From positions 1 to 64,000 of the forward strand of contig DATAWX010000106.1 of NCBI GenBank assembly GCA_036266995.1: a DNA stretch of 64,000 bases, in the 5' to 3' direction. The stretch's first letter is position 1. Each line of letters begins with the position of its first letter. Under the pieces are notes generated by a model, which ran no database searches, was not told the origin of the DNA, and saw nothing but the letters and a program-made list of their open reading frames with translations. The DNA comes from GCA-003244245 sp036266995. Lineage in GTDB: Bacteria > Actinomycetota > Actinomycetes > Mycobacteriales > Pseudonocardiaceae. Positions 34,867-43,299 of the stretch are shown piece by piece. Made by a program: the position numbers and the translations under genes.

Positions 34867-35402
34867 TTACCCGTCTTCCCGACCTTGCGTCGGATCTTCT
34901 CGCCCGCGTAACGGACGCCTTTACCCTTGTACGGGTCAGGACGCCGCAACCTGCGGATGGTCGCCGCGATCTCGCCGACCGCCTGCTTGTGAATCCCGGC
35001 CACCGAGAATCGGGTCGGGCTCTCTACCGTGAACCTGATGCCCTCAGGCGCCTTGACTGGCACCGGGTGGCTATAGCCCAACGAGAACTCCAGATCCGAG
35101 CCCTTGGCCACCACACGGTAACCGACGCCGTGGATCTCCATGCGCTTCTCGTAGCCCTGGCTGACCCCGAGGATCATGTTGTTCACCAGGGTCCGGGACA
35201 ACCCGTGCAACGACTTGCTGCGCCGTTCATCATCCGGCCGCTGGACCAGCAGGGTACCGTCCTGTTCCCGCGCCACGGTGATCGGCTCGGGAACGGTGTG
35301 CGACAGGGCGCCCTTGGGCCCCTGCACTGTCACGGTACGCCCGTCGATGACCACATCGACGCCGGCCGGCACGATGATCGGCTGCTTCCCGATGCGCGAC
35401 AT
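34863..35402 (-). CDS. rplF: ribosomal protein L6
   Basis: 179 residues from ATG 35402 (SRIGKQPIIVPAGVDV). Two repeated domains and the C-terminal signature PDPYKGKGVRYAGEKIRRK. It lies near the GTPase-associated region of the large subunit. Longer upstream readings are shadows of rpsH. It follows rpsH by 16 bases. Confidence 0.97.
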   Translation of the reverse strand: MSRIGKQPIIVPAGVDVVIDGRTVTVQGPKGALSHTVPEPITVAREQDGTLLVQRPDDERRSKSLHGLSRTLVNNMILGVSQGYEKRMEIHGVGYRVVAKGSDLEFSLGYSHPVPVKAPEGIRFTVESPTRFSVAGIHKQAVGEIAATIRRLRRPDPYKGKGVRYAGEKIRRKVGKTGK

Positions 35403-35418
35403 CTCCGTTGCTCCCCTC

Positions 35419-35817
35419 TCACCAGACGAAGGCGAGGACTTCCCCGCCCATGCGCTTCTTGGCGGCCTGCCGGTCGGTGAGCAGCCCGGTGGACGTGGAG
35501 ATGATCGCCACACCGAGGCCGCCGAGCACCTTGGGCAGCGAGGTCGACTTGGCGTACACCCGCAGGCCAGGCTTGGACACCCGGCGCAGGCCCGCAATGC
35601 TGCGCTCCCGGTTCGGGCCGAACTTCAGTTCTACTACCAGGGACTTTCCTACGGGTGCGTCCTCAGCGTGAAAGCCCGAGATGTAACCCTCCCGTTGGAG
35701 GATCTCGGCGATATTCACCTTGATCTTGGAGTGCGGCATCACGACCGTGTCGTGATAGGCCGAGTTCGCGTTTCGCAGCCGGGTCAGCATGTCTGCGATC
35801 GGGTCGGTCATCGTCAT
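35419..35817 (-). CDS. rpsH: ribosomal protein S8
   Basis: 132 residues; central assembly protein that binds 16S rRNA and, in many bacteria, regulates the spc operon. MTMTDPIADMLTRLRNANSAYHD at the start and the C-terminal STSLPKVLGGLGVAIISTSTGLLTDRQA with GGEVLAFVW are diagnostic. A 106-base gap precedes it. Confidence 0.97.
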   Translation of the reverse strand: MTMTDPIADMLTRLRNANSAYHDTVVMPHSKIKVNIAEILQREGYISGFHAEDAPVGKSLVVELKFGPNRERSIAGLRRVSKPGLRVYAKSTSLPKVLGGLGVAIISTSTGLLTDRQAAKKRMGGEVLAFVW

Positions 35818-35923
35818 GGCGAACTCGTGGTCCCTTCCCGCCGTGGTTCCCTGCAGGGCCTGCGGCGACTATTAGCTCCGTCCGGCGAGTGGCGACCACT
35901 CACCTGATGGGGCGCCGAGCGCC

Positions 35924-36109
35924 CTACCATGAGGACTTGCTCACGCCGGGGAGCTCACCCCGGTGGGCCATCTGGCGCAGGCAGATCCGGCATAGCCCAA
36001 ACTTTCGGTAGACAGCCTTGGGTCGCCCGCAGCGTTGGCAACGGGTGTAACCCCGCACCGCGAACTTGGGCTTGCGCGCGGCTTTGATGACCAGCGCCTT
36101 CTTCGCCAT
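35924..36109 (-). CDS. rpsN: ribosomal protein S14, zinc-binding type
   Basis: 61 residues. The short form of S14 with an intact zinc ribbon, RCQRCGRPKAVY and FGLCRICLRQM (four cysteines), so it depends on zinc. Many actinobacteria also hold a longer zinc-free paralogue elsewhere for zinc shortage; none is in this window. The start shares one base with the rplE stop. Confidence 0.97.
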   Translation of the reverse strand: MAKKALVIKAARKPKFAVRGYTRCQRCGRPKAVYRKFGLCRICLRQMAHRGELPGVSKSSW

Positions 36110-36693
36110 CAGCTCTCCTTGAAGGGGAAGCCCAGACGACGCAGCAGCGCCCGGCCTTCTTCGTCGGTGGTCGCGGAAGTGACCACAGTGATATCCATAC
36201 CGCGCTGGCGGTCGATGTTGTCCGGGTTGATCTCACGGAACATCGACTGTTCGGTGAGCCCGAAGGTGTAGTTGCCGTGACCGTCGAACTGGGTCGGCGA
36301 CAAACCACGGAAATCGCGGATACGGGGCAGGGCGATCGACAACAGCCGGTCCAGAAACTCCCACATCCGGACGCCGCGCAGAGTCACCTTGGCGCCGATC
36401 GGCATCCCCTCGCGCAACTTGAACTGCGCGACGGACTTGCGCGCCCGCTTGACCTGCGGCTTCTGGCCAGTGATCGCAGCGAGATCCCGCACCGCGCCGT
36501 CCATCAGCTTGGCGTCCCGGGCAGCCTCGCCGACTCCCATGTTCACGACAATCTTGACCAGCCCGGGTACCTGCATCGCGTTGGCGTAGTTGAACTGTTC
36601 GCGCAACGCGGCGACGATCTCCTCGCGGTACCGGGTCTTCAACCTCGGCATCGTCACCACACGTTCGCCCTCTACCGTAGAAGTCTCAGTCAT
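36109..36693 (-). CDS. rplE: ribosomal protein L5
   Basis: 194 residues from ATG 36693; binds 5S rRNA. LKTRYREEIVAALREQFNYANAMQVPGLVKIVVNMGVGEA and the C-terminal MDITVVTSATTDEEGRALLRRLGFPF are typical. The first 14 residues (TETSTVEGERVVT) are an extra segment; ATG 36651, reading MPRLKTRY, is an alternative start. It lies one base after rplX. Confidence 0.96.
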   Translation of the reverse strand: MTETSTVEGERVVTMPRLKTRYREEIVAALREQFNYANAMQVPGLVKIVVNMGVGEAARDAKLMDGAVRDLAAITGQKPQVKRARKSVAQFKLREGMPIGAKVTLRGVRMWEFLDRLLSIALPRIRDFRGLSPTQFDGHGNYTFGLTEQSMFREINPDNIDRQRGMDITVVTSATTDEEGRALLRRLGFPFKES

Positions 36694-36694
36694 C

Positions 36695-37009
36695 TCAGAC
36701 GTCCTTGCCGCTGCGCCGCGACACGCGCACGCGCTTGCCCTCGTCATCAGTGCGGTAACCCACCCGGGCCGGCTTGCCGCTGGAGTCGACGACCATAACG
36801 TTCGAGACGTCGATGGCAGCCTCCTGAGTGACAATTCCGCCACTTTGCGCACCTCGCTGGGTGCGACTTATCCGGGTGTGCTTCTTGATCCGGTTGACGC
36901 CTTCCACCAATACCCGCCCGGCATCCGGGTAGGCTTGGATCACCTTGCCTTTAGCGCCCTTGTCCTTGCCGGCGATAACAACCACCGTGTCACCCTTGCG
37001 GATTTTCAT
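36695..37009 (-). CDS. rplX: ribosomal protein L24
   Basis: 104 residues. KIRKGDTVVVIAGKDKGAKGKVIQAYPD is the KOW motif, and GVNRIKKHTR the rRNA-binding part. It starts assembly of the large subunit. It lies two bases after rplN and is followed closely by rplE. Confidence 0.97.
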   Translation of the reverse strand: MKIRKGDTVVVIAGKDKGAKGKVIQAYPDAGRVLVEGVNRIKKHTRISRTQRGAQSGGIVTQEAAIDVSNVMVVDSSGKPARVGYRTDDEGKRVRVSRRSGKDV

Positions 37010-37011
37010 GG

Positions 37012-37380
37012 CTAGAGCACCTCCGGGGCCAGCGAGATGATTTTCATGAACCGCTTGTCGCGGAGCTCCCGACCGACCGGGCCGAAGATCCGGGTGCCGC
37101 GTGGCTCACCGTCGGGCTTGATCAGCACAGCCGCGTTCTCGTCGAACCGGATGTAGGAACCGTCCGGCCGGCGCTTCTCCTTCACAGTGCGCACGATGAC
37201 GGCCTTGACCACATCACCACGCTTGACGTTGGCTCCGGGAATGGCTTCCTTGACGGTTGCCACGATGATGTCCCCGATGCCAGCGTAGCGGCGCGAGCTA
37301 CCGCCGAGCACCCGAATGCACAGGATCTCCTTGGCACCCGTGTTGTCAGCAACCCGCAGTCGCGATTCCTGCTGGATCAC
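37012..37380 (-). CDS. rplN: ribosomal protein L14
   Basis: 122 residues, MIQQESRLRVADNTGAKEILCIRVLGGS at the start and TRIFGPVGRELRDKRFMKIISLAPEVL at the end, a perfect-length L14. It forms intersubunit bridge B8. It is first of the block rplN-rplX-rplE after a 40-base gap from rpsQ. Confidence 0.98.
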   Translation of the reverse strand: MIQQESRLRVADNTGAKEILCIRVLGGSSRRYAGIGDIIVATVKEAIPGANVKRGDVVKAVIVRTVKEKRRPDGSYIRFDENAAVLIKPDGEPRGTRIFGPVGRELRDKRFMKIISLAPEVL

Positions 37381-37420
37381 GTCAACTCCTTCTCGCGGTC
37401 CTTCTCGTGGCCCACGTGAT

Positions 37421-37684
37421 TCACTTGGCCTTCTCGAGGATCTGGACCAGCCGCCAGCGCTTGGTCGCCGACAGCGGACGGGTCTCCATCAGCTGCACCC
37501 GGTCACCGACTCCCGCGACGTTGGCCTCGTCATGCGCTTTCACCTTCGTGGTGGAGCGCAGCACCTTGCCGTACAGCGGGTGCTTCTTGCGGTCTTCCAA
37601 CGCCACCACGACCGTTTTATCCATCTTGTCCGAAACGACGTAACCCTCTCGGACCTTGCGCTTGTTGCGTTCGATGTCGCTCAT
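37421..37684 (-). CDS. rpsQ: ribosomal protein S17
   Basis: 87 residues, with REGYVVSDKMDKTVVVALEDRKKHPLYGKVLRSTTKVKAHDE, the OB-fold signature of S17, and ETRPLSATKRWRLVQILEKAK at the end. The start overlaps the rpmC stop by four bases. Confidence 0.97.
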   Translation of the reverse strand: MSDIERNKRKVREGYVVSDKMDKTVVVALEDRKKHPLYGKVLRSTTKVKAHDEANVAGVGDRVQLMETRPLSATKRWRLVQILEKAK

Positions 37685-37929
37685 GCCGCACCCTCACTTC
37701 CGGCGACGGCGTCCGGAGACACCGACAGACCCAGCTCACGCTCGTGCATCACGGTGTAGATGCGGGCGATGTCACGCCGAACCGTGCGCAGCCGACGGTT
37801 GTTGTCCATCTGCCCGGTGGCCATTTGGAAGCGCAGGTTGAACAGCTCCTCCTTGGACTCGCGCAGCCGCAGCACCAGTTCGTCGTCGTTGAACTCGCGC
37901 AGCTCGCTCGCGGCGGTGGTGGTCGCCAT
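37681..37929 (-). CDS. rpmC: ribosomal protein L29
   Basis: 82 residues from ATG 37929, which shares one base with the rplP stop. SELREFNDDELVLRLRESKEELFNLRFQMATGQ is the L29 helical hairpin at the peptide exit tunnel. A longer upstream start would overlap rplP more and is not needed. Confidence 0.96.
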   Translation of the reverse strand: MATTTAASELREFNDDELVLRLRESKEELFNLRFQMATGQMDNNRRLRTVRRDIARIYTVMHERELGLSVSPDAVAGSEGAA

Positions 37930-38348
37930 CAGAAGTCCACCCCCTCGCGGGTGACGATCCGGCACTTCATCGGCAGCTTGTGCATCGCACGGCGCAACGC
38001 CTCGCGGGCGACGGACTCATTCGGATAGGCCATCTCGAACATGATCCGACCCGGCTTGACGTTGGCCACCCAGAACTCGGGGGAGCCCTTGCCGGATCCC
38101 ATTCGGGTTTCCGCCGGTTTCTTGGTCAGTGGCCGGTCCGGAAAGATCGTGATCCACACCTTGCCGCCTCGGCGGATGTGCCGGTTGATGGCGATACGGG
38201 CGGACTCGATCTGTCGGTTGGTTACGTAGGCCGGCTCCAGCGCCTGGATCCCGAAGTCGCCGAAGGTGACCTGGGTACCTCCGGTAGCCATGCCTGACCG
38301 ACCCGGCGAGTGCTGCTTGCGATGCTTGATCTTGCGTGGAACTAGCAC
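37929..38348 (-). CDS. rplP: ribosomal protein L16
   Basis: 139 residues. MLVPRKIKHRKQHSPGRSGMATGGTQVTFGDFGIQAL and the arginine-containing loop MGSGKGSPEFWVANVKPGR are diagnostic. It helps tRNA accommodation at the A site. It is three bases after rpsC. Confidence 0.98.
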   Translation of the reverse strand: MLVPRKIKHRKQHSPGRSGMATGGTQVTFGDFGIQALEPAYVTNRQIESARIAINRHIRRGGKVWITIFPDRPLTKKPAETRMGSGKGSPEFWVANVKPGRIMFEMAYPNESVAREALRRAMHKLPMKCRIVTREGVDF

Positions 38349-38351
38349 GTC

Positions 38352-39272
38352 TCAGCCCTCCCCAGACCCTGCGGTGGCCGCCTCGTCAGTGCTAGGCGGA
38401 CGTTCTGGACTGGTCGGGCGGGGCGTTGAGCTCGTGACCGGCTCGCTCGAAGTGCTCTGGGGGCCACTGGCTTGTGTGGTGTTCGCCCCAGCAAGCTCCG
38501 CAGCCGCAGCGCGACCCGCCTCAGTCGAGGTCCCGGTCGTCCCGGCGGCCCCGGAACGACGCCGGGCCGGACGTTCCCGCCGCGGCGCGCGGGCTGCGGC
38601 GTCTGCCGCTCTGGCAGCGCTTTCTACGTCACGCTCACGTCGCCCACCGACCACATCGCCCTTGTAAATCCAGACCTTCACACCGATCCGGCCGAACGTG
38701 GTGCGCGCCTCGAACAGCCCGTAGTCGATGTCAGCGCGCAGTGTGTGCAGCGGAACGCGGCCCTCCCGATAGAACTCTGAGCGGGACATTTCCGCGCCAC
38801 CCAAACGCCCGGAGCACTGCACCCGGATGCCTTTGACCTGCGGTGAGCGCATCGCCGATTGGATCGCCTTGCGCATCGCGCGCCGGAAGGCAACCCGGTT
38901 GGACAGCTGCTCGGCGACTCCCTGAGCGACGAGCTGAGCCTCCGCCTCGGGATTCTTCACCTCGAGGATGTTGAGCTGCACCTGCTTGCCCGAAAGCTTT
39001 TCCAGCTCGCCCCGGATCCGATCAGCCTCCGCACCGCGGCGACCGATCACGATGCCCGGGCGGGCGGTGTGGATGTCCACCCGCACCCGGTCGCGGGTGC
39101 GCTCGATCTCGACCTTCGCAATGCCCGCCCGCTCCATGCCCTTGGACAGCAGTCTGCGGATCGCGACGTCCTCTTTGACGTACTCGGCGTACTGCTTATC
39201 CGCGTACCAGCGGGACTTCCAGTCGGTCGAGATACCGAGCCGAAAGCCGTGCGGGTTGATCTTCTGACCCAC
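38352..39272 (-). CDS. rpsC: ribosomal protein S3 with long C-terminal tail
   Basis: 306 residues, longer than the 210-280 usual for S3. MGQKINPHGFRLGISTDWKS at the start, KH domain VRVDIHTARPGIVIGRRGAEADRIR, and the second domain ending TFGRIGVKVWIYKGDVVGG near residue 205. The last 95 residues are disordered: an Arg/Ala-rich part then a Thr/Ser/Pro/Ala tail. It lies at the mRNA entry channel. The start overlaps the rplV stop by one base. Confidence 0.97.
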   Translation of the reverse strand: MGQKINPHGFRLGISTDWKSRWYADKQYAEYVKEDVAIRRLLSKGMERAGIAKVEIERTRDRVRVDIHTARPGIVIGRRGAEADRIRGELEKLSGKQVQLNILEVKNPEAEAQLVAQGVAEQLSNRVAFRRAMRKAIQSAMRSPQVKGIRVQCSGRLGGAEMSRSEFYREGRVPLHTLRADIDYGLFEARTTFGRIGVKVWIYKGDVVGGRRERDVESAARAADAAARAPRRERPARRRSGAAGTTGTSTEAGRAAAAELAGANTTQASGPQSTSSEPVTSSTPRPTSPERPPSTDEAATAGSGEG

Positions 39273-39748
39273 TAGCGGGCACTCCTTGTCTGGGTGGCCT
39301 TCTTGCTGGTGCCTGCCTGCCGACCCGCACCGGACCGGCCGCCGGCACGGCGCTGCGCTGCCTGAAGTCGGGGCACGGACTCGACCTCCACCGTGATGTG
39401 GCTCGTGCGCTTACGAATCCGGTAGGCCCGACCCTGCGCACGGGGTCGGAATCGCTTGAGCGTCGGCCCCTCGTCAACGAACGCCCGGTGTACCACCAGC
39501 GTGTCGGGGTCGACCTGGAGGTTGTTCTGCGCATTGGCCATCGCGCTGGCCAGCACCTTCGACACCAGAGCGGAGGCGGCCTGGGGCGCGAACTCCAGCA
39601 CCGCGAGCGCCTCCTGTGCGCTGCGGCCCTGGATGAGCTCGACCACCCGGCGCGCCTTCATGGGTGTCACGCGGACATACCGAGCCCGCGCCACAGCGCG
39701 GGACGGCTCCTGCGCGGCCGTCGCACCGGCCTGGTTACGGGCGTCCAT
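39272..39748 (-). CDS. rplV: ribosomal protein L22
   Basis: 158 residues; lines the exit tunnel. RARYVRVTPMKARRVVELIQGRSAQEALAVL and FRPRAQGRAYRIRKRTSHITVEVE are the L22 core and tunnel loop. A basic tail of about 30 residues (QRRAGGRSGAGRQAGTSKKAT) is added. It is 76 bases after rpsS. Confidence 0.97.
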   Translation of the reverse strand: MDARNQAGATAAQEPSRAVARARYVRVTPMKARRVVELIQGRSAQEALAVLEFAPQAASALVSKVLASAMANAQNNLQVDPDTLVVHRAFVDEGPTLKRFRPRAQGRAYRIRKRTSHITVEVESVPRLQAAQRRAGGRSGAGRQAGTSKKATQTRSAR

Positions 39749-39824
39749 GCGCTGCTACCTCTTCGTCTTTTCGTCGCTTCGAGCTACTGGTCATGTCGGC
39801 ATTTCGCGGACCCGGCTCGCCGGC

Positions 39825-40106
39825 TCAGCGCCGCCGTGCCCTTCGGTCGTCCTTGATATGACCCCGGAAGGTTCGGGTGGGGGCAAACTCACCAAGCTTG
39901 TGGCCGACCATTGCCTCGCTGACGAAGATCGGGACGTGTTTGCGCCCGTCGTGTACCGCGATGGTATGGCCGATCATGTCGGGAATGATCGTGGAGCGGC
40001 GCGACCAGGTTCTGATGACCTGCTTGCTACCCGCCTCGTTATGTGCGTCCACCTTCTTGAGCAGGTGGTCGTCGACGAACGGGCCCTTCTTCAGGCTGCG
40101 TGGCAT
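39825..40106 (-). CDS. rpsS: ribosomal protein S19
   Basis: 93 residues, MPRSLKKGPFVDDHLLKKVD, then WSRRSTIIPDMIGHTIAVHDGRKHVPIF and GHKLGEFAPTRTFRGH. It contacts tRNA and S13 in the head of the small subunit. Length and sequence are standard. Confidence 0.98.
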   Translation of the reverse strand: MPRSLKKGPFVDDHLLKKVDAHNEAGSKQVIRTWSRRSTIIPDMIGHTIAVHDGRKHVPIFVSEAMVGHKLGEFAPTRTFRGHIKDDRRARRR

Positions 40107-40123
40107 GCTTGCACCCCTCCTAC

Positions 40124-40957
40124 TCAGCGCTTCTTGCCGGTGCGGCGGCGGCGGACGATCAGCGTGTCGCTGGCCTTGTGGCGCCGGGTCCGGCCTTCGG
40201 GCTTGCCCGCCGGGTTCACCGGGTGGCGCCCACCGGAGGTCTTGCCCTCACCACCACCGTGCGGGTGATCAACCGGGTTCATCACTACACCACGGACGGT
40301 GGGACGCTTGCCCTTCCAGCGCATCCGGCCGGCCTTGCCCCAGTTGATGTTGCCCTGTTCGGAGTTGCCGACCTCACCTACCGTGGCACGGCACCGGACG
40401 TCGACGTTACGGATCTCCCCTGAGGGCATCCGCAGCTGGCCAAAGGGACCGTCCTTGGCTACCAGCTGGACTCGCGCGCCAGCCGAGCGGGCGATCTTCG
40501 CCCCGCCGCCGGGCCGGAGCTCGATCGCGTGCACCACCGTGCCGACCGGGATGTTGCGCAGCGGCAGGCTGTTGCCTGGCTTGATGTCAGCCTTCGGACC
40601 ATTCTCTACGGCATCTCCCTGGCGCAGTTTCTCCGGCGCGATGATGTAGCGCTTCTCGCCGTCGGCGTAGTGCAGCAGCGCGATCCGCGCGGTGCGGTTC
40701 GGGTCGTACTCGATGTGCGCGACCTTGGCCGGCACGCCGTCCTTATCCGCCCGCCGAAAATCGATCAGGCGGTACGCCCGCTTGTGCCCGCCGCCCTGGT
40801 GCCGGGTCGTGATCCGGCCGTAGGAGTTTCGGCCGCCCTTGCTGTGCAATGGCCGGACCAACGACTTCTCCGGGTGGTCCCGGGTGATCTCGGCGAAGTC
40901 GGCGACGCTGGAGCCGCGACGGCCCGAGGTCGTCGGCTTGTACTTGCGGATGCCCAT
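40124..40957 (-). CDS. rplB: ribosomal protein L2
   Basis: 277 residues; needed for subunit joining and peptidyl transfer. MGIRKYKPTTSGRRGSSVADF at the start and the signature MNPVDHPHGGGEGKTSGGRHP, with the histidine (PHGGG) near the peptidyl-transferase centre. It lies 27 bases after rplW. Confidence 0.98.
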   Translation of the reverse strand: MGIRKYKPTTSGRRGSSVADFAEITRDHPEKSLVRPLHSKGGRNSYGRITTRHQGGGHKRAYRLIDFRRADKDGVPAKVAHIEYDPNRTARIALLHYADGEKRYIIAPEKLRQGDAVENGPKADIKPGNSLPLRNIPVGTVVHAIELRPGGGAKIARSAGARVQLVAKDGPFGQLRMPSGEIRNVDVRCRATVGEVGNSEQGNINWGKAGRMRWKGKRPTVRGVVMNPVDHPHGGGEGKTSGGRHPVNPAGKPEGRTRRHKASDTLIVRRRRTGKKR

Positions 40958-40984
40958 GTCTAGGAGTCCTCACTTACCGTCAAT

Positions 40985-41284
40985 TCACGCCGCCGGTCCG
41001 CCGAAGATCTCGATCGGCTTGCTCTCCGGCGACAGCGTCACGATCGCCCGCTTGGTGTCCTTGCGCTTGCCGTACCCGAACTTGGTGCGCTTGCGTTTGC
41101 CCGGACGGTTGAGTGTGTTGACACTGAGCACCCGCACGCCGAAAACCTTCTCGACCGCGATCTTGATCTCGGTCTTGTTGGCGTGCGGAGCAACCAGAAA
41201 GGTGTACTTGTGCTGGTCCAGCAGTCCGTAGCTCTTCTCCGAGATGACCGGTCTGCGGATCACGTCACGGGGATCGGGGATCAT
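40985..41284 (-). CDS. rplW: ribosomal protein L23
   Basis: 99 residues. IPDPRDVIRRPVISEKSYGLLDQHKYTFLVAPHANKTEIKIAVEKVFGVRVLSVNT is typical. L23 sits at the tunnel exit and docks trigger factor and SRP. The start overlaps the rplD stop by four bases. Confidence 0.97.
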   Translation of the reverse strand: MIPDPRDVIRRPVISEKSYGLLDQHKYTFLVAPHANKTEIKIAVEKVFGVRVLSVNTLNRPGKRKRTKFGYGKRKDTKRAIVTLSPESKPIEIFGGPAA

Positions 41285-41967
41285 CGCACTGCCTCCTGCG
41301 CGGTGTTATTCGCAGCCGTGGTGCGCCCGCTGCGCCCGGCCAGGAACGCCGCCAAGGCGTCCGCGGTGAACACCACCTCGTCGTTGCTCAGCACGTCGTA
41401 TGTGTTGAGCTGGTCGGAGGTCAGCACGTGCACCGAGGGCAGGTTGCGCACGCTGCGGCGGCTCACCTCATCGGCGCGGGCGATCACCACCAGCAGCTTG
41501 GTGCTGCGGCCGGCCAACGTATCGAGGACGGTGCGAGCCGTCTTAGTGGACGGCGCGTCACCGGTTACGAGCGCGGAGACCACGTGCACTCGTCCGTCGC
41601 GGGCCCGGTCCGACAGCGCACCGCGAAGCGCCGCGGCTTTCATCTTCTTCGGGGTGCGCTGACTGTAGTCGCGCGGGTGCGGACCGTGCACGATGCCACC
41701 ACCGGTGAACTGGGGCGCGCGGATCGAACCCTGGCGGGCGCGTCCGGTGCCCTTCTGCCGGTACGGCTTGGTGCCACCACCGCTGACCTCGCCTCGGGTC
41801 TTGGTGCTGTGCGTACCCTGCCGCGCGGCAGCCAGCTGGGCGACCACCACCTGATGCATCAGCGGAATGTTCGCCGGCACATCGAAGATCTCGGCGGGCA
41901 GCTCAGCGGTGCCCGCAGTGGCGCCGTTCGGGGTTCGCACATCGACCGTTCTCGCTTCTGGACTCAC
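41281..41967 (-). CDS. rplD: ribosomal protein L4
   Basis: 228 residues from GTG 41967, which overlaps the rplC stop (GTGA). Core motifs: STKTRGEVSGGGTKPYRQKGTGRARQGSIRAPQFTGGGIVHGP (the tunnel loop) and YDVLSNDEVVFTADALAAF. In E. coli L4 also represses the S10 operon; whether it does here is unknown. Upstream in-frame codons are the shadow of rplC. Confidence 0.96.
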   Translation of the reverse strand: MSPEARTVDVRTPNGATAGTAELPAEIFDVPANIPLMHQVVVAQLAAARQGTHSTKTRGEVSGGGTKPYRQKGTGRARQGSIRAPQFTGGGIVHGPHPRDYSQRTPKKMKAAALRGALSDRARDGRVHVVSALVTGDAPSTKTARTVLDTLAGRSTKLLVVIARADEVSRRSVRNLPSVHVLTSDQLNTYDVLSNDEVVFTADALAAFLAGRSGRTTAANNTAQEAVR

Positions 41968-42644
41968 CCCTGCACACCGCCCTTCGCCGCCGTCTTGACC
42001 AGCACCAAACCGCCCTTCGGACCCGGCACCGCACCCTTGATCAGCAGCAGCCCGGATTCGGCGTCGACTCGGTGCACAGTGAGGTTCTGGGTGGTCACCC
42101 GGACGTTGCCCATCCGGCCGGCCATCCGGGTTCCCTTGAACACCCGGCTCGGTGTGGCGCACCCACCGATCGAACCCGGCGAACGGTGCTTGCGTTGGGT
42201 GCCGTGGCTGGCTCCGAGACCTTTGAACCCGTGCCGCTTCATCACCCCGGCAGTGCCCTTGCCCTTGCTGGTGCCGACCACGTCGACCACGGTCCCAACG
42301 GCGAACACCTCGGCGGTCACCTCCTGGCCGATCTGGTACTCCGCCGCATCGACGGTGCGCAGCTCCACCAGGTGCCGACGCGGTGTGACACTCGCCGCGG
42401 CGTACTGCCCGGCCACCGGCTTGGTGACCTTGCGGGGATCGATGGCGCCGTAGGCCAGCTGCACCGCGGGATAGCCATCCTTCTCCTGGGTACGGATGCC
42501 AATCACTACGCACGGTCCGGCCGCCACCACGGTCACCGGCACGATCCTGTTGTTGTCATCGAAGACCTGTGTCATCCCGAGCTTGGTGCCCAGTATTCCC
42601 GTCACGGTCCGAGTGACCTGATGGTCCGAATCAGTCGCTGTCAT
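41964..42644 (-). CDS. rplC: ribosomal protein L3
   Basis: 226 residues. GILGTKLGMTQVFDDNNRIVPVTVV at the start and GVMKRHGFKGLGASHGTQRKHRSPGSIG, the loop reaching the peptidyl-transferase centre. An N-terminal extension of 13 residues (TATDSDHQVTRTV) precedes the core. It lies ten bases after rpsJ. Confidence 0.97.
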   Translation of the reverse strand: MTATDSDHQVTRTVTGILGTKLGMTQVFDDNNRIVPVTVVAAGPCVVIGIRTQEKDGYPAVQLAYGAIDPRKVTKPVAGQYAAASVTPRRHLVELRTVDAAEYQIGQEVTAEVFAVGTVVDVVGTSKGKGTAGVMKRHGFKGLGASHGTQRKHRSPGSIGGCATPSRVFKGTRMAGRMGNVRVTTQNLTVHRVDAESGLLLIKGAVPGPKGGLVLVKTAAKGGVQG

Positions 42645-42654
42645 TAGCCCGGCC

Positions 42655-42960
42655 TTACTGGATGTTGACGTCGACGCTGGCCGGCAGGTCGATGCGCATC
42701 AGCGCGTCCACCGTCTTGGGCGTCGGGTCGAGAATGTCGATCAGCCGCTTGTGCGTGCGCATCTCGAAGTGCTCCCGTGAATCCTTGTACTTGTGCGGCG
42801 AGCGGATGACGCAGTACACGTTCTTCTCGGTCGGCAGCGGCACCGGTCCGACCACTCGAGCGCCGGTGCGCGTCACAGTTTCGACGATCTTGCGCGCGGA
42901 AGCGTCGATTGCCTCGTGGTCGTAGGCCTTGAGCCGGATGCGAATCTTCTGTCCCGCCAT
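42655..42960 (-). CDS. rpsJ: ribosomal protein S10
   Basis: 101 residues from ATG 42960 (AGQKIRIRLKAYDHEAIDASARKIV), with PLPTEKNVYCVIRSPHKYKDSREHFEMRTHKRLIDI, an exact-length S10. It also pairs with NusB and NusG in antitermination. It is the first gene of the S10-spc block, and a promoter lies about 265 bases upstream. Confidence 0.98.
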   Translation of the reverse strand: MAGQKIRIRLKAYDHEAIDASARKIVETVTRTGARVVGPVPLPTEKNVYCVIRSPHKYKDSREHFEMRTHKRLIDILDPTPKTVDALMRIDLPASVDVNIQ

Positions 42961-43224
42961 GGTGGCGTGCCGTCCTGTCAGTCTCGTGCCGCGGATCTCG
43001 TCGTACTGGCCAGGCCGGGACTGGTACTCAAACCCAGTCTCAGACCCACCCCGCACCGGTCCCCGAGGTCGGGTGTGTCGCGCGCGGCGCCCAAATCCGT
43101 GTCACAGATCGGTGCCGCAGATCAGTGCCGCTGATAATTGCTAGCCGTGCCATCCGCGGAAGGTGCGCGTATCGCAGCGAACCTGGATCCGCTAAGCCGG
43201 CCGATCGTACCGAGCAACCGGTTC

Positions 43225-43253
43225 ATGATAGGTGATAGGTGATCGTCGACCAA
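43225..43253 (-). promoter_or_regulatory. promoter for the S10 operon (rpsJ)
   Basis: On the minus strand TTGGTC (43248-43253), a 17-base spacer, and TATCAT (43225-43230; five of six to TATAAT). The -10 lies in a short repeat (ATCACCTATCACCTATCATG). It follows the tuf terminator and precedes rpsJ. Confidence 0.65.
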
Positions 43254-43260
43254 ATCCGGG

Positions 43261-43293
43261 GAAGACCCGCCGGCAGCTCGTCGGCGGGTCTTC
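43261..43293 (-). terminator. hairpin downstream of tuf
   Basis: Perfect 12-bp stem: GAAGACCCGCCG at 43261-43272 pairs with CGGCGGGTCTTC at 43282-43293 over a nine-base loop. It starts seven bases after the tuf stop. No strong T-run. Confidence 0.85.
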
Positions 43294-43299
43294 AGCGTC

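Larger units (their letters stand above)
42961..43299. other. S10 operon leader and tuf 3' region
   Basis: 339 bases with no gene. It contains, from the tuf side, the tuf terminator, the rpsJ promoter, and a leader of about 255 bases. The leader holds a 13-base tandem repeat at 43106-43131 (AGATCGGTGCCGC and AGATCAGTGCCGC). Confidence 0.6.
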
